This document shows positions 27,345-36,024 of a DNA stretch of 64,000 nt, piece after piece. Under the pieces are notes generated by a model. The model searched no databases. It saw only the letters and a list, made by a program, of their open reading frames with translations, and had not been told where the DNA came from. Each line of letters begins with the position of its first letter. Within the stretch, counting starts at the first letter, position 1. Position numbers and translations under genes: made by a program. Origin of the DNA: Brenneria populi (lineage in GTDB: Bacteria > Pseudomonadota > Gammaproteobacteria > Enterobacterales > Enterobacteriaceae); NCBI RefSeq assembly GCF_036016195.1, contig NZ_JAYWTM010000020.1, positions 62,001 to 126,000 on the forward strand. The letters are read 5' to 3'.

Positions 27345-30300
27345 TCCCCGCCCTGAGACTGCCGCGCGTTACGCATATAGCGTTTGCCGCGCTGCGCCAG
27401 GCCGTCGAACCACAGATAAATCACCGGCGTGGAGAACAACGTCAGGACCTGGCTGACGATCAGGCCGCCGACGATCGCCAGCCCCAGAGGCTGGCGCAGC
27501 TCAGCCCCCGAGCCGGAAGCCAGCATCAGCGGCAGCGCGCCGAGCAGCGCCGCCATAGTGGTCATCAGGATCGGCCGGAAACGCAGCAGGCAGGCCTGAT
27601 GGATCGCCTCGCGCGGGCTGAGGCGCTGATGGTTCTCCGCCTCAAGCGCGAAGTCGATCATCATGATGGCGTTCTTCTTGACGATGCCGATCAGCAAAAT
27701 CACCCCGATCAACGCAATCAGGCTGAATTCGCTGTCCGCCAGCAGCAGGATCAGCAGCGCCCCCACCGCCGCCGAAGGCAGCGTCGACAGGATGGTGATC
27801 GGATGGATAAAGCTTTCGTACAGAATGCCCAGCACCACATACATGGTGATCAGCGCCGCCAGAATCAGCCACAGCGTGTTGCTGTTGGCGCTCTGAAACG
27901 CCGAGGCCTCCCCCTGGTAACGCAGCGTGATGCTGGAGGGCAACGAGAGCCGTTGACCGATGTCGGCGATCGCCTGCTGCGCCTCTTCCAGCGAATAGCC
28001 GTCGTTCAGGTTGAACGACACCGTCACCGCCGGAAACTGGTTCAGCCGCATATGCATCAGCGAGCCGGGGCGCTGATGGATGGTGGCGATCGAGGTCAGT
28101 TTCACCATATTGGCCGTCGAACTGGTCGACGATGACGTGGAGGACGTTGAAGTAGTAGTAGAAGACGTTGAGGACGAAGATGACGAACTGCCGCCGTCGG
28201 ACGACGCCGTGCCGGTCAGCCAGACATCATCGAACGACGCCGGAGACTGCTGATAGGCCGGCGCCACCTCCAGCACCACGCGATACTGGTTCGACTGGGT
28301 GAAGATGGTCGAAACCAGGCGCTGCCCGAAGGCGTTGTATAACGCGGTATCCACATCGGACGCGGTAATGCCGTAGCGCGCCGCTTTATCACGGTTCAGT
28401 TCGACATAGGCAACCTGCCCCTGATCCTGCAGGTTGCTGACCACGTCGCTGAATTCCGCACGTTGCGCCAGCGCCGCGACCAGTTGCGGCGACCACTTCA
28501 CCAGGTTTTCGCCGTCGGCGTCATCCAGCGTGAACTGATACTGGCTCGGCGTCACCTGATCGTTCACCGTCAGATCCTGCGCCGACTGCAGATAGAGCGC
28601 GATGCCCGGCACGCCGCGCGCCGCCTGTTTCAGCTCGGCGATCACCGCGTCGGCGCGCTCATCGCGCTCGTCGAACGATTTAAGATTGATTTGCAGCCGC
28701 CCGCTGTTCAGGCTGGTGTTGTTGCCGTCGATGCCGATGGTGGAAGAGACGCTCTCAACCGCCGGATTCTGTAGAATCACATCCGCCAGCGCCTGCTGCC
28801 GCTTGGCCATTTCGCCAAAGGAAACGTCCTGCGACGCCACGCTAATCCCCTGAATCAGCCCGGTATCCTGCGTGGGGAAGAAGCCTTTGGGGATAATCAG
28901 ATACAGCAGCGCGGTCAGCACGAAAGTGCCCAGCGCCGCCAGCAGCGTCAGCTTCTGATGGTTAAGCACCACCGTCAGCAGGCGATCGTAGCCGCGCACC
29001 AGCCCGTCGAAAAATTCACCGCCCTTGCGCGCAAAGCGCGACTGTTTTTCCGGCGGAATATGACGCAGCAAATAGGCGCACAGCATCGGCGTTAAGGTTA
29101 ACGACACCAGCATCGACACCAGTATCGCCACCGCCAGCGTGATGGCGAACTCGCGGAACAGCCGCCCGACCACGTCCCCCATAAACAGCAGCGGGATCAG
29201 CACCGCAATCAGCGAGAAGGTCAGCGAAATAATGGTAAAGCCGATCTGCTGCGAGCCTTTCAGCGCCGCCTGCATCGGCGTTTCCCCCTCTTCCAGCCGG
29301 CGGGAAATATTCTCCACCACCACGATGGCGTCGTCGATGACGAAGCCGGTGGCGATGGTCAGCGCCATCAGCGACAGGTTGTTGAGGCTGAAGCCGGACA
29401 GGTACATCACGCCGAAAGTGCCCACCAGCGATAGGGGAACGGCGACGCTTGGGATCAGCGTGGCGGCGATATTGCGCAGGAACAGGAAGGTGACCATGAT
29501 GACCAGCGCGATCGACAGCATCAGTTCGAACTGTACGTCGCTGATGGAGGCGCGAATGGTTTGCGTGCGATCGGACAGTATCTCCATTTTCACGCCATCC
29601 GGCAGCGCCGCCTGCAGCGTCGGCAGCTGGGCCTTGATGCTATCCACCACCGAGATGACGTTGGCGCCGGGCTGGCGCTGCACGCTGATGACAATCGCCG
29701 GGCTGCGGTTGGCCCACGCCGACTGATAGCTGTTTTCCGCGGCTTCTTCGATATGGGCGACGTCGCGCAGGCGCAGCGCGGCGCCGTTCTGATAGGCGAG
29801 AATCAGATTGCCGTACTCCTCGGCGGTGCGCAGTTGGTCGTTGGCGTCAATGGTGACCGAATGATATTTGCCGTCGAAGCCGCCCTTCGAACCGTTAACG
29901 TTGCTGTTGCCGATCAGCGTATTGACATCCTCCAGCGTCAATCCCCGCGCCGCCAGCGCTTTGGGATCCGCCTGCACGCGGATCGCCGGCTGATGCCCCC
30001 CCGCCAGCGTAACCATCCCCACGCCAGAAATCTGCGACAGCTTGAGCGCGATGCGCGTGTTCACCAGGTCCTGCACCTTGATCAGCGGCAGGGTATCCGA
30101 ACTGGCGGCCAGGGTGATGACCGCGCTATCCGCCGGGTTGACCTTTTTATAGGTCGGCGGATTGGGCAAATCGGAGGGCAGCAGGCTGTCGGCGGCATTG
30201 ATCGCCGCCTGCACTTCCTGCTCCGCGACGTCCAGCGACAGATCGAGCGAAAACTTCAGGGTAATCAGCGATGAACCGCTGCTGCTGTTGGAGGTCATCT

Positions 30301-30535
30301 GGCTCAGCCCGGCCATCTGGCCGAGCTGGCGCTCCAGCGGCCCGGTCACCGATGACGCCATCACATCCGGGCTGGCGCCCGGATAGAGCGTGGTGACCTG
30401 TATCGTGGGGTAATCAACCTGCGGCAGCGCGGAGGTTGACAGCGAGCGATAGGCGAAAATCCCGGAAATCAGCACGCCGACCATCAGCAAGATGGTGGCG
30501 ACCGGACGTTCAATAAAGATTCGCGACGGATTCAT
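27341..30535 (-). CDS. mdtB: RND efflux pump subunit MdtB with a Ser/Thr-rich insert
   Basis: Inner-membrane RND transporter of 1064 residues, about 24 longer than E. coli MdtB. It has the aspartate pair in helix 4 (GFVIDDAIVVVENI) and the usual loops. The extra length is a run of Ser and Thr around residues 777-808 in the second periplasmic loop, encoded by TCG/TCC/ACG-type codons at about 28112-28205. The segment sits between WLTG and NMVKL, in the docking or porter part of the loop, and looks like an unstructured linker rather than a frameshift because the frame and flanks are intact. Stop and start overlap with mdtC (ATGA) and with mdtA (ATGA). Confidence 0.93.
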   Translation of the reverse strand: MNPSRIFIERPVATILLMVGVLISGIFAYRSLSTSALPQVDYPTIQVTTLYPGASPDVMASSVTGPLERQLGQMAGLSQMTSNSSSGSSLITLKFSLDLSLDVAEQEVQAAINAADSLLPSDLPNPPTYKKVNPADSAVITLAASSDTLPLIKVQDLVNTRIALKLSQISGVGMVTLAGGHQPAIRVQADPKALAARGLTLEDVNTLIGNSNVNGSKGGFDGKYHSVTIDANDQLRTAEEYGNLILAYQNGAALRLRDVAHIEEAAENSYQSAWANRSPAIVISVQRQPGANVISVVDSIKAQLPTLQAALPDGVKMEILSDRTQTIRASISDVQFELMLSIALVIMVTFLFLRNIAATLIPSVAVPLSLVGTFGVMYLSGFSLNNLSLMALTIATGFVIDDAIVVVENISRRLEEGETPMQAALKGSQQIGFTIISLTFSLIAVLIPLLFMGDVVGRLFREFAITLAVAILVSMLVSLTLTPMLCAYLLRHIPPEKQSRFARKGGEFFDGLVRGYDRLLTVVLNHQKLTLLAALGTFVLTALLYLIIPKGFFPTQDTGLIQGISVASQDVSFGEMAKRQQALADVILQNPAVESVSSTIGIDGNNTSLNSGRLQINLKSFDERDERADAVIAELKQAARGVPGIALYLQSAQDLTVNDQVTPSQYQFTLDDADGENLVKWSPQLVAALAQRAEFSDVVSNLQDQGQVAYVELNRDKAARYGITASDVDTALYNAFGQRLVSTIFTQSNQYRVVLEVAPAYQQSPASFDDVWLTGTASSDGGSSSSSSSTSSTTTSTSSTSSSTSSTANMVKLTSIATIHQRPGSLMHMRLNQFPAVTVSFNLNDGYSLEEAQQAIADIGQRLSLPSSITLRYQGEASAFQSANSNTLWLILAALITMYVVLGILYESFIHPITILSTLPSAAVGALLILLLADSEFSLIALIGVILLIGIVKKNAIMMIDFALEAENHQRLSPREAIHQACLLRFRPILMTTMAALLGALPLMLASGSGAELRQPLGLAIVGGLIVSQVLTLFSTPVIYLWFDGLAQRGKRYMRNARQSQGGE

Positions 30536-31746
30536 TGCGCCCTGGCGCTCCCACTGGCCGCGCCGGTCTGCTCTTGTGCGGACGTCACCACGCTGACCTT
30601 ACTGCCGTTGGCCAGGCGTTCGACGCCCTCCGTCACCACCCGATCCCCCGGCGCCACGCCGGAAATAATCGCCCGCAGATCCTCGCCGAAACTCGGCCCG
30701 GTTTGCACGACTTTGCGCGTCACGGTGCCGTCTTGATTGATCACAAAGACAAAACTGCCGTCGCTGCTGAGCTGCAACGCCTGGGAAGGGATCACCGTCG
30801 CCTGCGACAGCAGGCCGATTTGCAGCCGCACGTTGACGAACTGGTTGGCATACAGCGCCTCATCGCGATTATCGAACAGGGCTTTTAACTGCACGGTGCC
30901 GGTGCCGGTGTCTATGCTGTTGCTGATGAATTGCGCTTTGCCTTCGGCAAGCTGCGTTTTGTCGTCCTGATCAAAAGCGGTCACCGGCATGCTCTGTCCG
31001 TTATGCAGCGCTTTCAGCAGCACCGGTATATTGCTTTGCGGCACGCTAAAGGTCACGGCCGCGGGCTGAGTCTGGGTGATGGTGACGATGCCGGTGGTGT
31101 CGCTGCTGGTCACCATATTGCCCGCATCCACCAGCCGCAGGCCCACGCGCCCGCTAATCGGCGCGGTGATGCGCGCATATTCGATATTCAACTTGGCGGC
31201 GGCGATCTGCGCCTCATCGGCTTTGATCGCGCCGCTGTACTGCCCGACGGTGGCGATCTGCGTATCCAGATCCTGACGCGAGAGCGAATCCTGGGCAAAG
31301 AGTTTTTTATACCGCTGCAGCGTTAGCTGCGCGCTTTTCAGCAGCGCCTGGTTCTCGCTCAGTTCGGCCTGATACTGCGCCAGCGTCGCCTGGTAGCTGC
31401 GCGGATCGATCTGCGCCAGCAGTTGGCCGGCCTCGACCTTCTGCCCCTCGGTGAAAGAGATCTTCATGAGCTGGCCGTCGACGCGGCTGGTCACCGTAAC
31501 CGTGGCGTTCGGCGTGACCGTGCCCAACGCGTTGAGATAGACCGGCACATCGGCCTGGGCGGCGGTTCCGGCATGAACCAACGTGTTGCCGCCCCCCATC
31601 ATCATTCCCGGCCCGCCAGGCCCGCCGGGCCTTCCCATCTTGTTTTGTCCGCTCGGCCACAGGCGCCAAACGACGCCGCCAATAATCAATACTAAAACGA
31701 TGAGCAGCAGAAGCTTCAACAGTCGGGAGCGTGATGGTTTAGTCAT
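30532..31746 (-). CDS. mdtA: MdtABC periplasmic adaptor MdtA
   Basis: Membrane fusion protein of 404 residues (E. coli MdtA 415). An uncleaved or signal-anchor helix (about 9-27) is followed by a Gly/Pro/Met-rich stretch (MGRPGGPGGPGMMMGGG, 37-53), the lipoyl and hairpin domains (about 85-215) and a beta barrel. It is first in the leftward operon mdtA-mdtB-mdtC-OMF with four-base overlaps between the first three genes. The 195 bases upstream show no BaeR-type box I could identify. Confidence 0.93.
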   Translation of the reverse strand: MTKPSRSRLLKLLLLIVLVLIIGGVVWRLWPSGQNKMGRPGGPGGPGMMMGGGNTLVHAGTAAQADVPVYLNALGTVTPNATVTVTSRVDGQLMKISFTEGQKVEAGQLLAQIDPRSYQATLAQYQAELSENQALLKSAQLTLQRYKKLFAQDSLSRQDLDTQIATVGQYSGAIKADEAQIAAAKLNIEYARITAPISGRVGLRLVDAGNMVTSSDTTGIVTITQTQPAAVTFSVPQSNIPVLLKALHNGQSMPVTAFDQDDKTQLAEGKAQFISNSIDTGTGTVQLKALFDNRDEALYANQFVNVRLQIGLLSQATVIPSQALQLSSDGSFVFVINQDGTVTRKVVQTGPSFGEDLRAIISGVAPGDRVVTEGVERLANGSKVSVVTSAQEQTGAASGSARAQ

Positions 31747-31941
31747 GAAAATCTTAATCGTAGTTAAAGGCGAATATCTCTTTCACATGCGGGAAAGGGA
31801 GCTAGTTGAGAGCTATTATCGTCAACTTCGCCAATAACTTCCATGCGCTAACCGTAATCGTTTCGTTAAGATTGTTCAGGATTCCCAATCAATGAGGCGC
31901 GATACGCCAAGAACCCTATCGGAACAGTATCTTAATCGGCG

Positions 31942-32499
31942 CTAATAAAGGAGATCCAGTTGCTCAGGTTCACCAACTATTTTTATCGCCTCTGGGCCGA
32001 TACGCCGATACTTTACCTGATATCGCGTTGAATTAACGCCCGTAACAAGATTATCCAAATCCGTATAGGCGACGCGGACCGATCTATTTTTCGCCCACGC
32101 CGGCAAAGAGGCGATAGAGTAGTTAAATATAATGACGCCGGCGCCGTTACTCTCCGGCGTTATGCTCTCTATCTCTTTAACCATAATTCGGCCGTAGCAA
32201 AAATCGCCATGTTTTTTCAACTCCTTTAGCCCGGCCGGCGTGGGTTCCCATACCTTTTTATCGCCTGAAAAACGGGATTTTATCAGCCCGGCGTCCACCA
32301 ATGACTCCATTTTTCCATTAATCCAGCTGGCGCTTACGCCGCTCCTGTCGATGGCAACCGGCCAGCGGCGCTCTCCCAGGCAGAGGGCCGGTTGCCTATC
32401 CAGAGCCGTCTGGATTTTTTTTATATATTTATCCACCGGCGTCGATTGCGCATAACCGCAAAAGGGAACGAGCATCGCTAAAAAAATAAAAAATTTCAT
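31942..32499 (-). CDS. Secreted protein of unknown function with a winged-helix-like segment
   Basis: A 185-residue protein I do not recognise. A Sec signal peptide (1-17, ending GYA before QS) sends it to the periplasm or beyond. Two cysteines remain in the mature part (Cys40, Cys101) and could form a disulfide. Residues about 55-96 (WINGKMESLVDAGLIKSR, then EPTPAGLKEL) read like a winged-helix DNA-binding module, which is odd in an exported protein and may only be the same fold used for another purpose. It is third in a three-gene leftward operon, its start overlapping the previous stop by four bases. Codon use is more AT-rich than in the mdt genes. Confidence 0.75.
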   Translation of the reverse strand: MKFFIFLAMLVPFCGYAQSTPVDKYIKKIQTALDRQPALCLGERRWPVAIDRSGVSASWINGKMESLVDAGLIKSRFSGDKKVWEPTPAGLKELKKHGDFCYGRIMVKEIESITPESNGAGVIIFNYSIASLPAWAKNRSVRVAYTDLDNLVTGVNSTRYQVKYRRIGPEAIKIVGEPEQLDLLY

Positions 32500-33044
32500 T
32501 TCCGACCTGCAAAATTCAATTCGGCAAAAGCATCATCTACGCTGCTATATTTCCGGGCGGTAACATAAGCATGGATATAATCCCAAAAATAGGCGGAGAC
32601 GCCGGGATCGTCAGTGTTGGCCTTAAGCTCATAGCGAACTAATTTTACCGGCAGCGCATCCGATACATCTTCCCCGGTTCGCTTATCCATAACCTTGTTG
32701 GCGCTCACCATATAATAGCGGCCGTTCTCTTTATATAACCGATAGTCTATGATTTTTATCACCGACGCCGATAGCGAGAAATCGCCCCAGGTGAACCCTT
32801 CGCCATCAGGAATAGGAACGATATTATAATTTCCCTCCCTGTCCTTGATGAAAATAGTCAGGGTATTAACAGGATGGGAGGTGTTATTATCAAACACCGC
32901 GCGTAATAGCAGGTCATCCGTCCCGTCCCCGTTTAAATCAATGCGGTTTACCCCATCGCGGAGCAAAACGTGCGTTTGTTCTCCGGCGCAGACGCCCAAA
33001 GAGAACATCGTCAATAAGACGATCGGGATGCTATTATTTTTCAA
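32496..33044 (-). CDS. Secreted protein resembling the CarG carbapenem-resistance family
   Basis: A 182-residue protein with a signal peptide (1-20, ending CAG or nearby). Early in the mature part is the calcium-loop-like motif DLNGDGTDDLL, followed by FDNNTSHPVNTLTIFI and IPDGEGFTWGDFSLSAS. From memory this pattern is like CarG-type carbapenem intrinsic resistance proteins, which share a fold with lysozyme inhibitors of the PliI type and bind a cation. I cannot confirm the match without a search. No carbapenem biosynthesis genes are in the window. It overlaps its upstream neighbour by 11 bases and its downstream neighbour by 4. Confidence 0.72.
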   Translation of the reverse strand: MKNNSIPIVLLTMFSLGVCAGEQTHVLLRDGVNRIDLNGDGTDDLLLRAVFDNNTSHPVNTLTIFIKDREGNYNIVPIPDGEGFTWGDFSLSASVIKIIDYRLYKENGRYYMVSANKVMDKRTGEDVSDALPVKLVRYELKANTDDPGVSAYFWDYIHAYVTARKYSSVDDAFAELNFAGRK

Positions 33045-33882
33045 TCGACCCGCTCCGAACCAGCCTAAACCCGATATCGGGCATGATAAAGCCTGAACTG
33101 TGGCTGTCGCAGCTGGCTAACGTTGTAGCGCGAGAAAGATAACTTCCGCCGCAAAAGTAATACATTTTAATGTTATCGATCTCGTCGCTGTCATAAACCC
33201 ATTCGGAAACATTGCCGCTCATATCATAGAGCCCCAAAGCATTCGGCGATAATTGTCCAACCCTTTGCGTACCAAAATCATGGCGATTGAAATCCGGGTA
33301 CCAGGCAACCTTTTTTTCATTATTGCCGCCGGAGTAGCGATCGCCATAATGTCCCGAATCAAGCGCCGGCGTTCCCCCTCTGGCGGCGACGTGCCATTCG
33401 CTCAACGTCGGCAAACGGTATCCATTGGCCTGCTCATTGACATGAATCGTTATATTTTTAGCATTAATACGCAGGGGTTCATTTTTCTCCGTCCGATAGA
33501 CCGGCGTCAGATGTAATGATTCGCTTAGCGCATTGGCGAAAATAACCGCATCCAGCCACTCTATATTGGTTACCGGATGTTTACCGCCATCTTTTTCCGG
33601 CGGCAGACAATCTTCATAGGTCGCGCCGTTGCAACCGTTATTAAAATCATAACCATTCAATACGGCCCATTGATATATTTTCTGATAAAACGCGTAGGTC
33701 ACTTCCGTCTGCATAATGTAAAAAGACGTTAACGTTACATTAGTGTGCGCGCGATAGTCCCGATCGCCAAAAACGTCGCCGACATAAAAATCACCGCCTT
33801 TGACCGGCTTTTCTCTTATATCGGATGATGAATACGCGTCAAAAGCGCAAATGACGCCCAAGAGTAAAAAAATATAACGCAC
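33034..33882 (-). CDS. Secreted SUMF1/formylglycine-generating-enzyme-fold protein lacking the active-site cysteines
   Basis: Protein of 282 residues from a GTG at 33882, with GGGAG ahead of it; an ATG 96 bases upstream lies inside a repeat and is unlikely. A signal peptide (1-17 or so) is followed by an FGE-sulfatase domain: GGDFYVGD, MQTEVTYAFYQKIY, HPVTNIEWLDAVIFANALSE, GYRLPTLSEWHVAARGG, GLYDMSGNVSEWVYD, FCGGSYLSR and GFRLVRSG. True formylglycine-generating enzymes have two cysteines just after GGSY(M); here those places are Ser and Leu, so it probably does not convert sulfatase cysteine. Relatives without these cysteines act as binding or other oxidative enzymes. It leads the three-gene operon of secreted proteins. 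Confidence 0.82.
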   Translation of the reverse strand: MRYIFLLLGVICAFDAYSSSDIREKPVKGGDFYVGDVFGDRDYRAHTNVTLTSFYIMQTEVTYAFYQKIYQWAVLNGYDFNNGCNGATYEDCLPPEKDGGKHPVTNIEWLDAVIFANALSESLHLTPVYRTEKNEPLRINAKNITIHVNEQANGYRLPTLSEWHVAARGGTPALDSGHYGDRYSGGNNEKKVAWYPDFNRHDFGTQRVGQLSPNALGLYDMSGNVSEWVYDSDEIDNIKMYYFCGGSYLSRATTLASCDSHSSGFIMPDIGFRLVRSGSIEK

Positions 33883-34268
33883 GCGATCTCCCGTAGTGTT
33901 CAAAATATATACGCCAAATAATTCAAGTTGCCTGTTCGTTGGCTTTCCTGCGACTCGAAGTATGACGAGTATAGGCATATGCCTACCGGCCCTAAACTCT
34001 TATGACGCCGCCGATATCAGTCGGCAAGGTAGCCATTATTTCCGAGTCTGATTATTTCCTGCGAATTAGCATAGACCATGCTGCGAACACGTCCGGACCT
34101 TTCGCCGCAAGCGTATTGAGGATACGCAGACTGCTTAATTTTACCGCCAGACGAACGTTGCAACCTAGACTTGATAGAGCGAAGCAGACGGCGGGAAATA
34201 CGGAAGAGGGCGATCGCCGATCACGCCGCGCCATGCGAAAACGCGGCGTCACAGCCAGACCAAAATGT
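33883..34268. other. Gene-free region upstream of the secreted-protein operon
   Basis: 386 bases. The part next to the operon is an ERIC-like repeat (33906-33977); the rest shows no gene or clear signal. Confidence 0.6.
33906..33977. repeat. ERIC-like repeat, short form
   Basis: About 72 bp with the family ends CCAAATAATTCAAGTTGC and CGACTCGAAGTATGACGAG. The core is only CTGTTCGTTGGCTTTC. It lies just upstream of the FGE-like gene. Confidence 0.65.
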
Positions 34269-35069
34269 TTATTTACCCGCCAGCTCGGTGGTGCGCCTTA
34301 CCGCCGCCAGCACGCTGCGCTGCAGCCCGGCGGCAAAATCGCTGTCGTTCAACGCATATAGCCCGTTCATCCCCACCCCGGCCGGAGAGTTGTTGATATC
34401 CATCAGCTGACGCGGATGCTTGCCGCTGATATTGAGCATCGCCACCGCGCCCACCAGGTTTTCATAGGCGATCTGGGTCGCCTGCGGACGGGGCATCCCG
34501 GCCAGCACGCCGGCGTCAATCAACGACTCAAGGAAGTAGTACACGTAGTTCGGGCCGGCCACGCCGTAGCCGGTGAAGATATCCAGCAGCCGCTCTTCCA
34601 CCAGCATCACTTTGCCGAAGCTTTCCAAAAACGCCCGCAGCGGCGCTTCCTCGACGTAGGCGTTCAGCACCGCGCCGCTGTAGCCATAGCCGGTATCGGT
34701 CAGGGTGTTCGGGATCACGCGGGCAATGGGGCGCGCGTCGCCCAGTTGTTCGGTCAGGGTGGCGATCGTCACCCCGGCGATAATGGAAATCACCGTCGCC
34801 TGCGGCGACGCATGCCGGCGGATACGGGCGGACACCGACGCGATATCGTCCTGCGGGCGCACCCCCATCACAATATAATCGGCCGCCGCCAGCGCCGCCT
34901 CGCCGCGCAGGCCGGAGGTCAGTTGGTAACGCGCTTCCAGCGCGGCGATTCTCTCCGCGTCGATATCATCCAGCGTAATCGCGTCGCGCGACAGCTTGCC
35001 GTTGTTCAGCGCCGCCCGAATAATGGCTTCCGCCATCTGTCCTGCCCCGATAAAATGAATCTGACTCAT
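34269..35069 (-). CDS. Pyrroline-5-carboxylate reductase family enzyme
   Basis: NAD(P)-dependent dehydrogenase of 266 residues. The N-terminal Rossmann motif FIGAGQMAEAII (5-16) is followed by the family region VMGVRPQDD and IISIIAGVTIATLTEQL, then the dimer domain with RVIPNTLTDTGYGYSG and FTGYGVAGPNYVYYFLESLIDAGV. The P5CR signature near the end is altered (GKHPRQLMDINNSPAGVGMNGLYALN against the usual P..L.D.V.SPGGTT..G). It is therefore probably a ProC paralog acting on another cyclic imine or amino acid. It lies close to, and in the same direction as, a GntR regulator gene, with an amino-acid-type ABC importer nearby, suggesting an amino-acid or imino-acid utilisation locus. Housekeeping proC is likely elsewhere. 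Confidence 0.82.
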   Translation of the reverse strand: MSQIHFIGAGQMAEAIIRAALNNGKLSRDAITLDDIDAERIAALEARYQLTSGLRGEAALAAADYIVMGVRPQDDIASVSARIRRHASPQATVISIIAGVTIATLTEQLGDARPIARVIPNTLTDTGYGYSGAVLNAYVEEAPLRAFLESFGKVMLVEERLLDIFTGYGVAGPNYVYYFLESLIDAGVLAGMPRPQATQIAYENLVGAVAMLNISGKHPRQLMDINNSPAGVGMNGLYALNDSDFAAGLQRSVLAAVRRTTELAGK

Positions 35070-35147
35070 GATCTTCTCTCCAAATACTTAGCGTTCAACT
35101 GCTGCTGGAACCAGCTTGGTATAAATAAAAAAACAGGGCGGCGGAAC

Positions 35148-35261
35148 GAATGCCGATCGTTTAAGCATCGAGATACACGGGGCGACCACCGGGGGGAGGC
35201 GTCCCTACGGGAACCTCCCCCCGGTGTTTCCCCTAAAAATCGGCTTAAGTGACCCGCATTC
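35148..35261 (+). mobile_element. IS4-type MITE, copy 4
   Basis: 114 bp copy between the P5CR-like and GntR genes, with ends AATGCCGATCGTTTAAG and CTTAAGTGACCCGCATT. Flanks GGCGGCGGAAC (35137-35147) and GGCGGCTGAAC (35262-35272) agree at 10 of 11 positions. It is the least decayed copy in its interior together with copy 1. Confidence 0.85.
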
Positions 35262-35316
35262 GGCGGCTGAACGCTCTTCCGCGCCGCGTTGTGTGCGGAC
35301 GGCACAAATATCGGGT

Positions 35317-36024
35317 TTACGTCATTTTGCCGAAATAGATACGCGCCAGCCCCTCTTTCGTCACCGCAATCGCATGTTCCGCGCTCAGCGAAACGTGTTT
35401 TTCCATCAGCGGAATGCCTTTTTCCACATCGCGCCGGCGCAACGCGTCGATAATGCCGACGTGTTCGTCATAGGCATTATTGCGCCGGCTGGGCGTTTCC
35501 AAATCGATGCGGCGGAAAAAACGGATTAGCGAATTCAGGCTATCAAGGGTGTCGTACAGCCGTCCATTGCGGGCGATACGGGCGATCGACATATGGAAGG
35601 CTTCATCGTCTTCGGCGACTTTGGTCCAGTCCGTAATGGTGGCGGGATCGGGCAAATCGCGGCAGCTCTGCTCCCAGATTTCCGCCGTCTGGTTAATCTC
35701 TTCATCGCTGGCGCGCCGGCAGGCAAAGCGGAACGCCGCTTGTTCAATCACCGCCCGCATCTCATACAGCTCGCGTACGCCTTCCGGCGTAATATCCCGG
35801 GAATAAAAACCGCGGTTGGGCACGAAGCTCATAAAGCCATCCTGAGCCAGACGGTTCAGCGCCTCGCGCACCGGCGTGCGAGATACCCCCAGCCGGTTGG
35901 CCAGTTCGACCTCGTTAATACGCTCGCCGGGCCTAAAGTGATAATCTATCGCCAGAGTTTTCACCACTTCATACACTTTTTCCACGCTATCGGCGCTGCG
36001 CACTGTTTTCTGACTCACCGGCAC
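35317..36024 (-). CDS. GntR-family (FCD subgroup) transcriptional regulator
   Basis: Regulator of 235 residues. The N-terminal winged helix (about 12-80) has the recognition region ANRLGVSRTPVREALNRL, followed by an all-helical FCD ligand domain with the metal-site histidines in DDEAFHMSIA and DEHVGIIDAL and KHV near the end. It lies between the P5CR-like gene (same strand, downstream) and the divergent ABC importer operon, so it most likely represses one or both in the absence of a small carboxylate or amino-acid ligand. The ligand is not evident. Confidence 0.9.
   Translation of the reverse strand: MPVSQKTVRSADSVEKVYEVVKTLAIDYHFRPGERINEVELANRLGVSRTPVREALNRLAQDGFMSFVPNRGFYSRDITPEGVRELYEMRAVIEQAAFRFACRRASDEEINQTAEIWEQSCRDLPDPATITDWTKVAEDDEAFHMSIARIARNGRLYDTLDSLNSLIRFFRRIDLETPSRRNNAYDEHVGIIDALRRRDVEKGIPLMEKHVSLSAEHAIAVTKEGLARIYFGKMT

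Noticed and set aside
24699..27356. Long open frames (up to 440 codons) opposite mdtC
   Set aside because: Antisense shadows of mdtC with Arg/His/Gln-rich sequence and no plausible start sites.
31942..33882. Assignment of the secreted trio as a carbapenem biosynthesis or self-resistance (car) cluster
   Set aside because: No carABCDE-type biosynthetic genes are present and only one gene resembles CarG, so the antibiotic link is unsupported.
33882..33978. Longer start at 33978 for the FGE-like protein
   Set aside because: The additional 32 residues are translated from an ERIC-like repeat, and the GTG at 33882 has both a ribosome site and a signal peptide.
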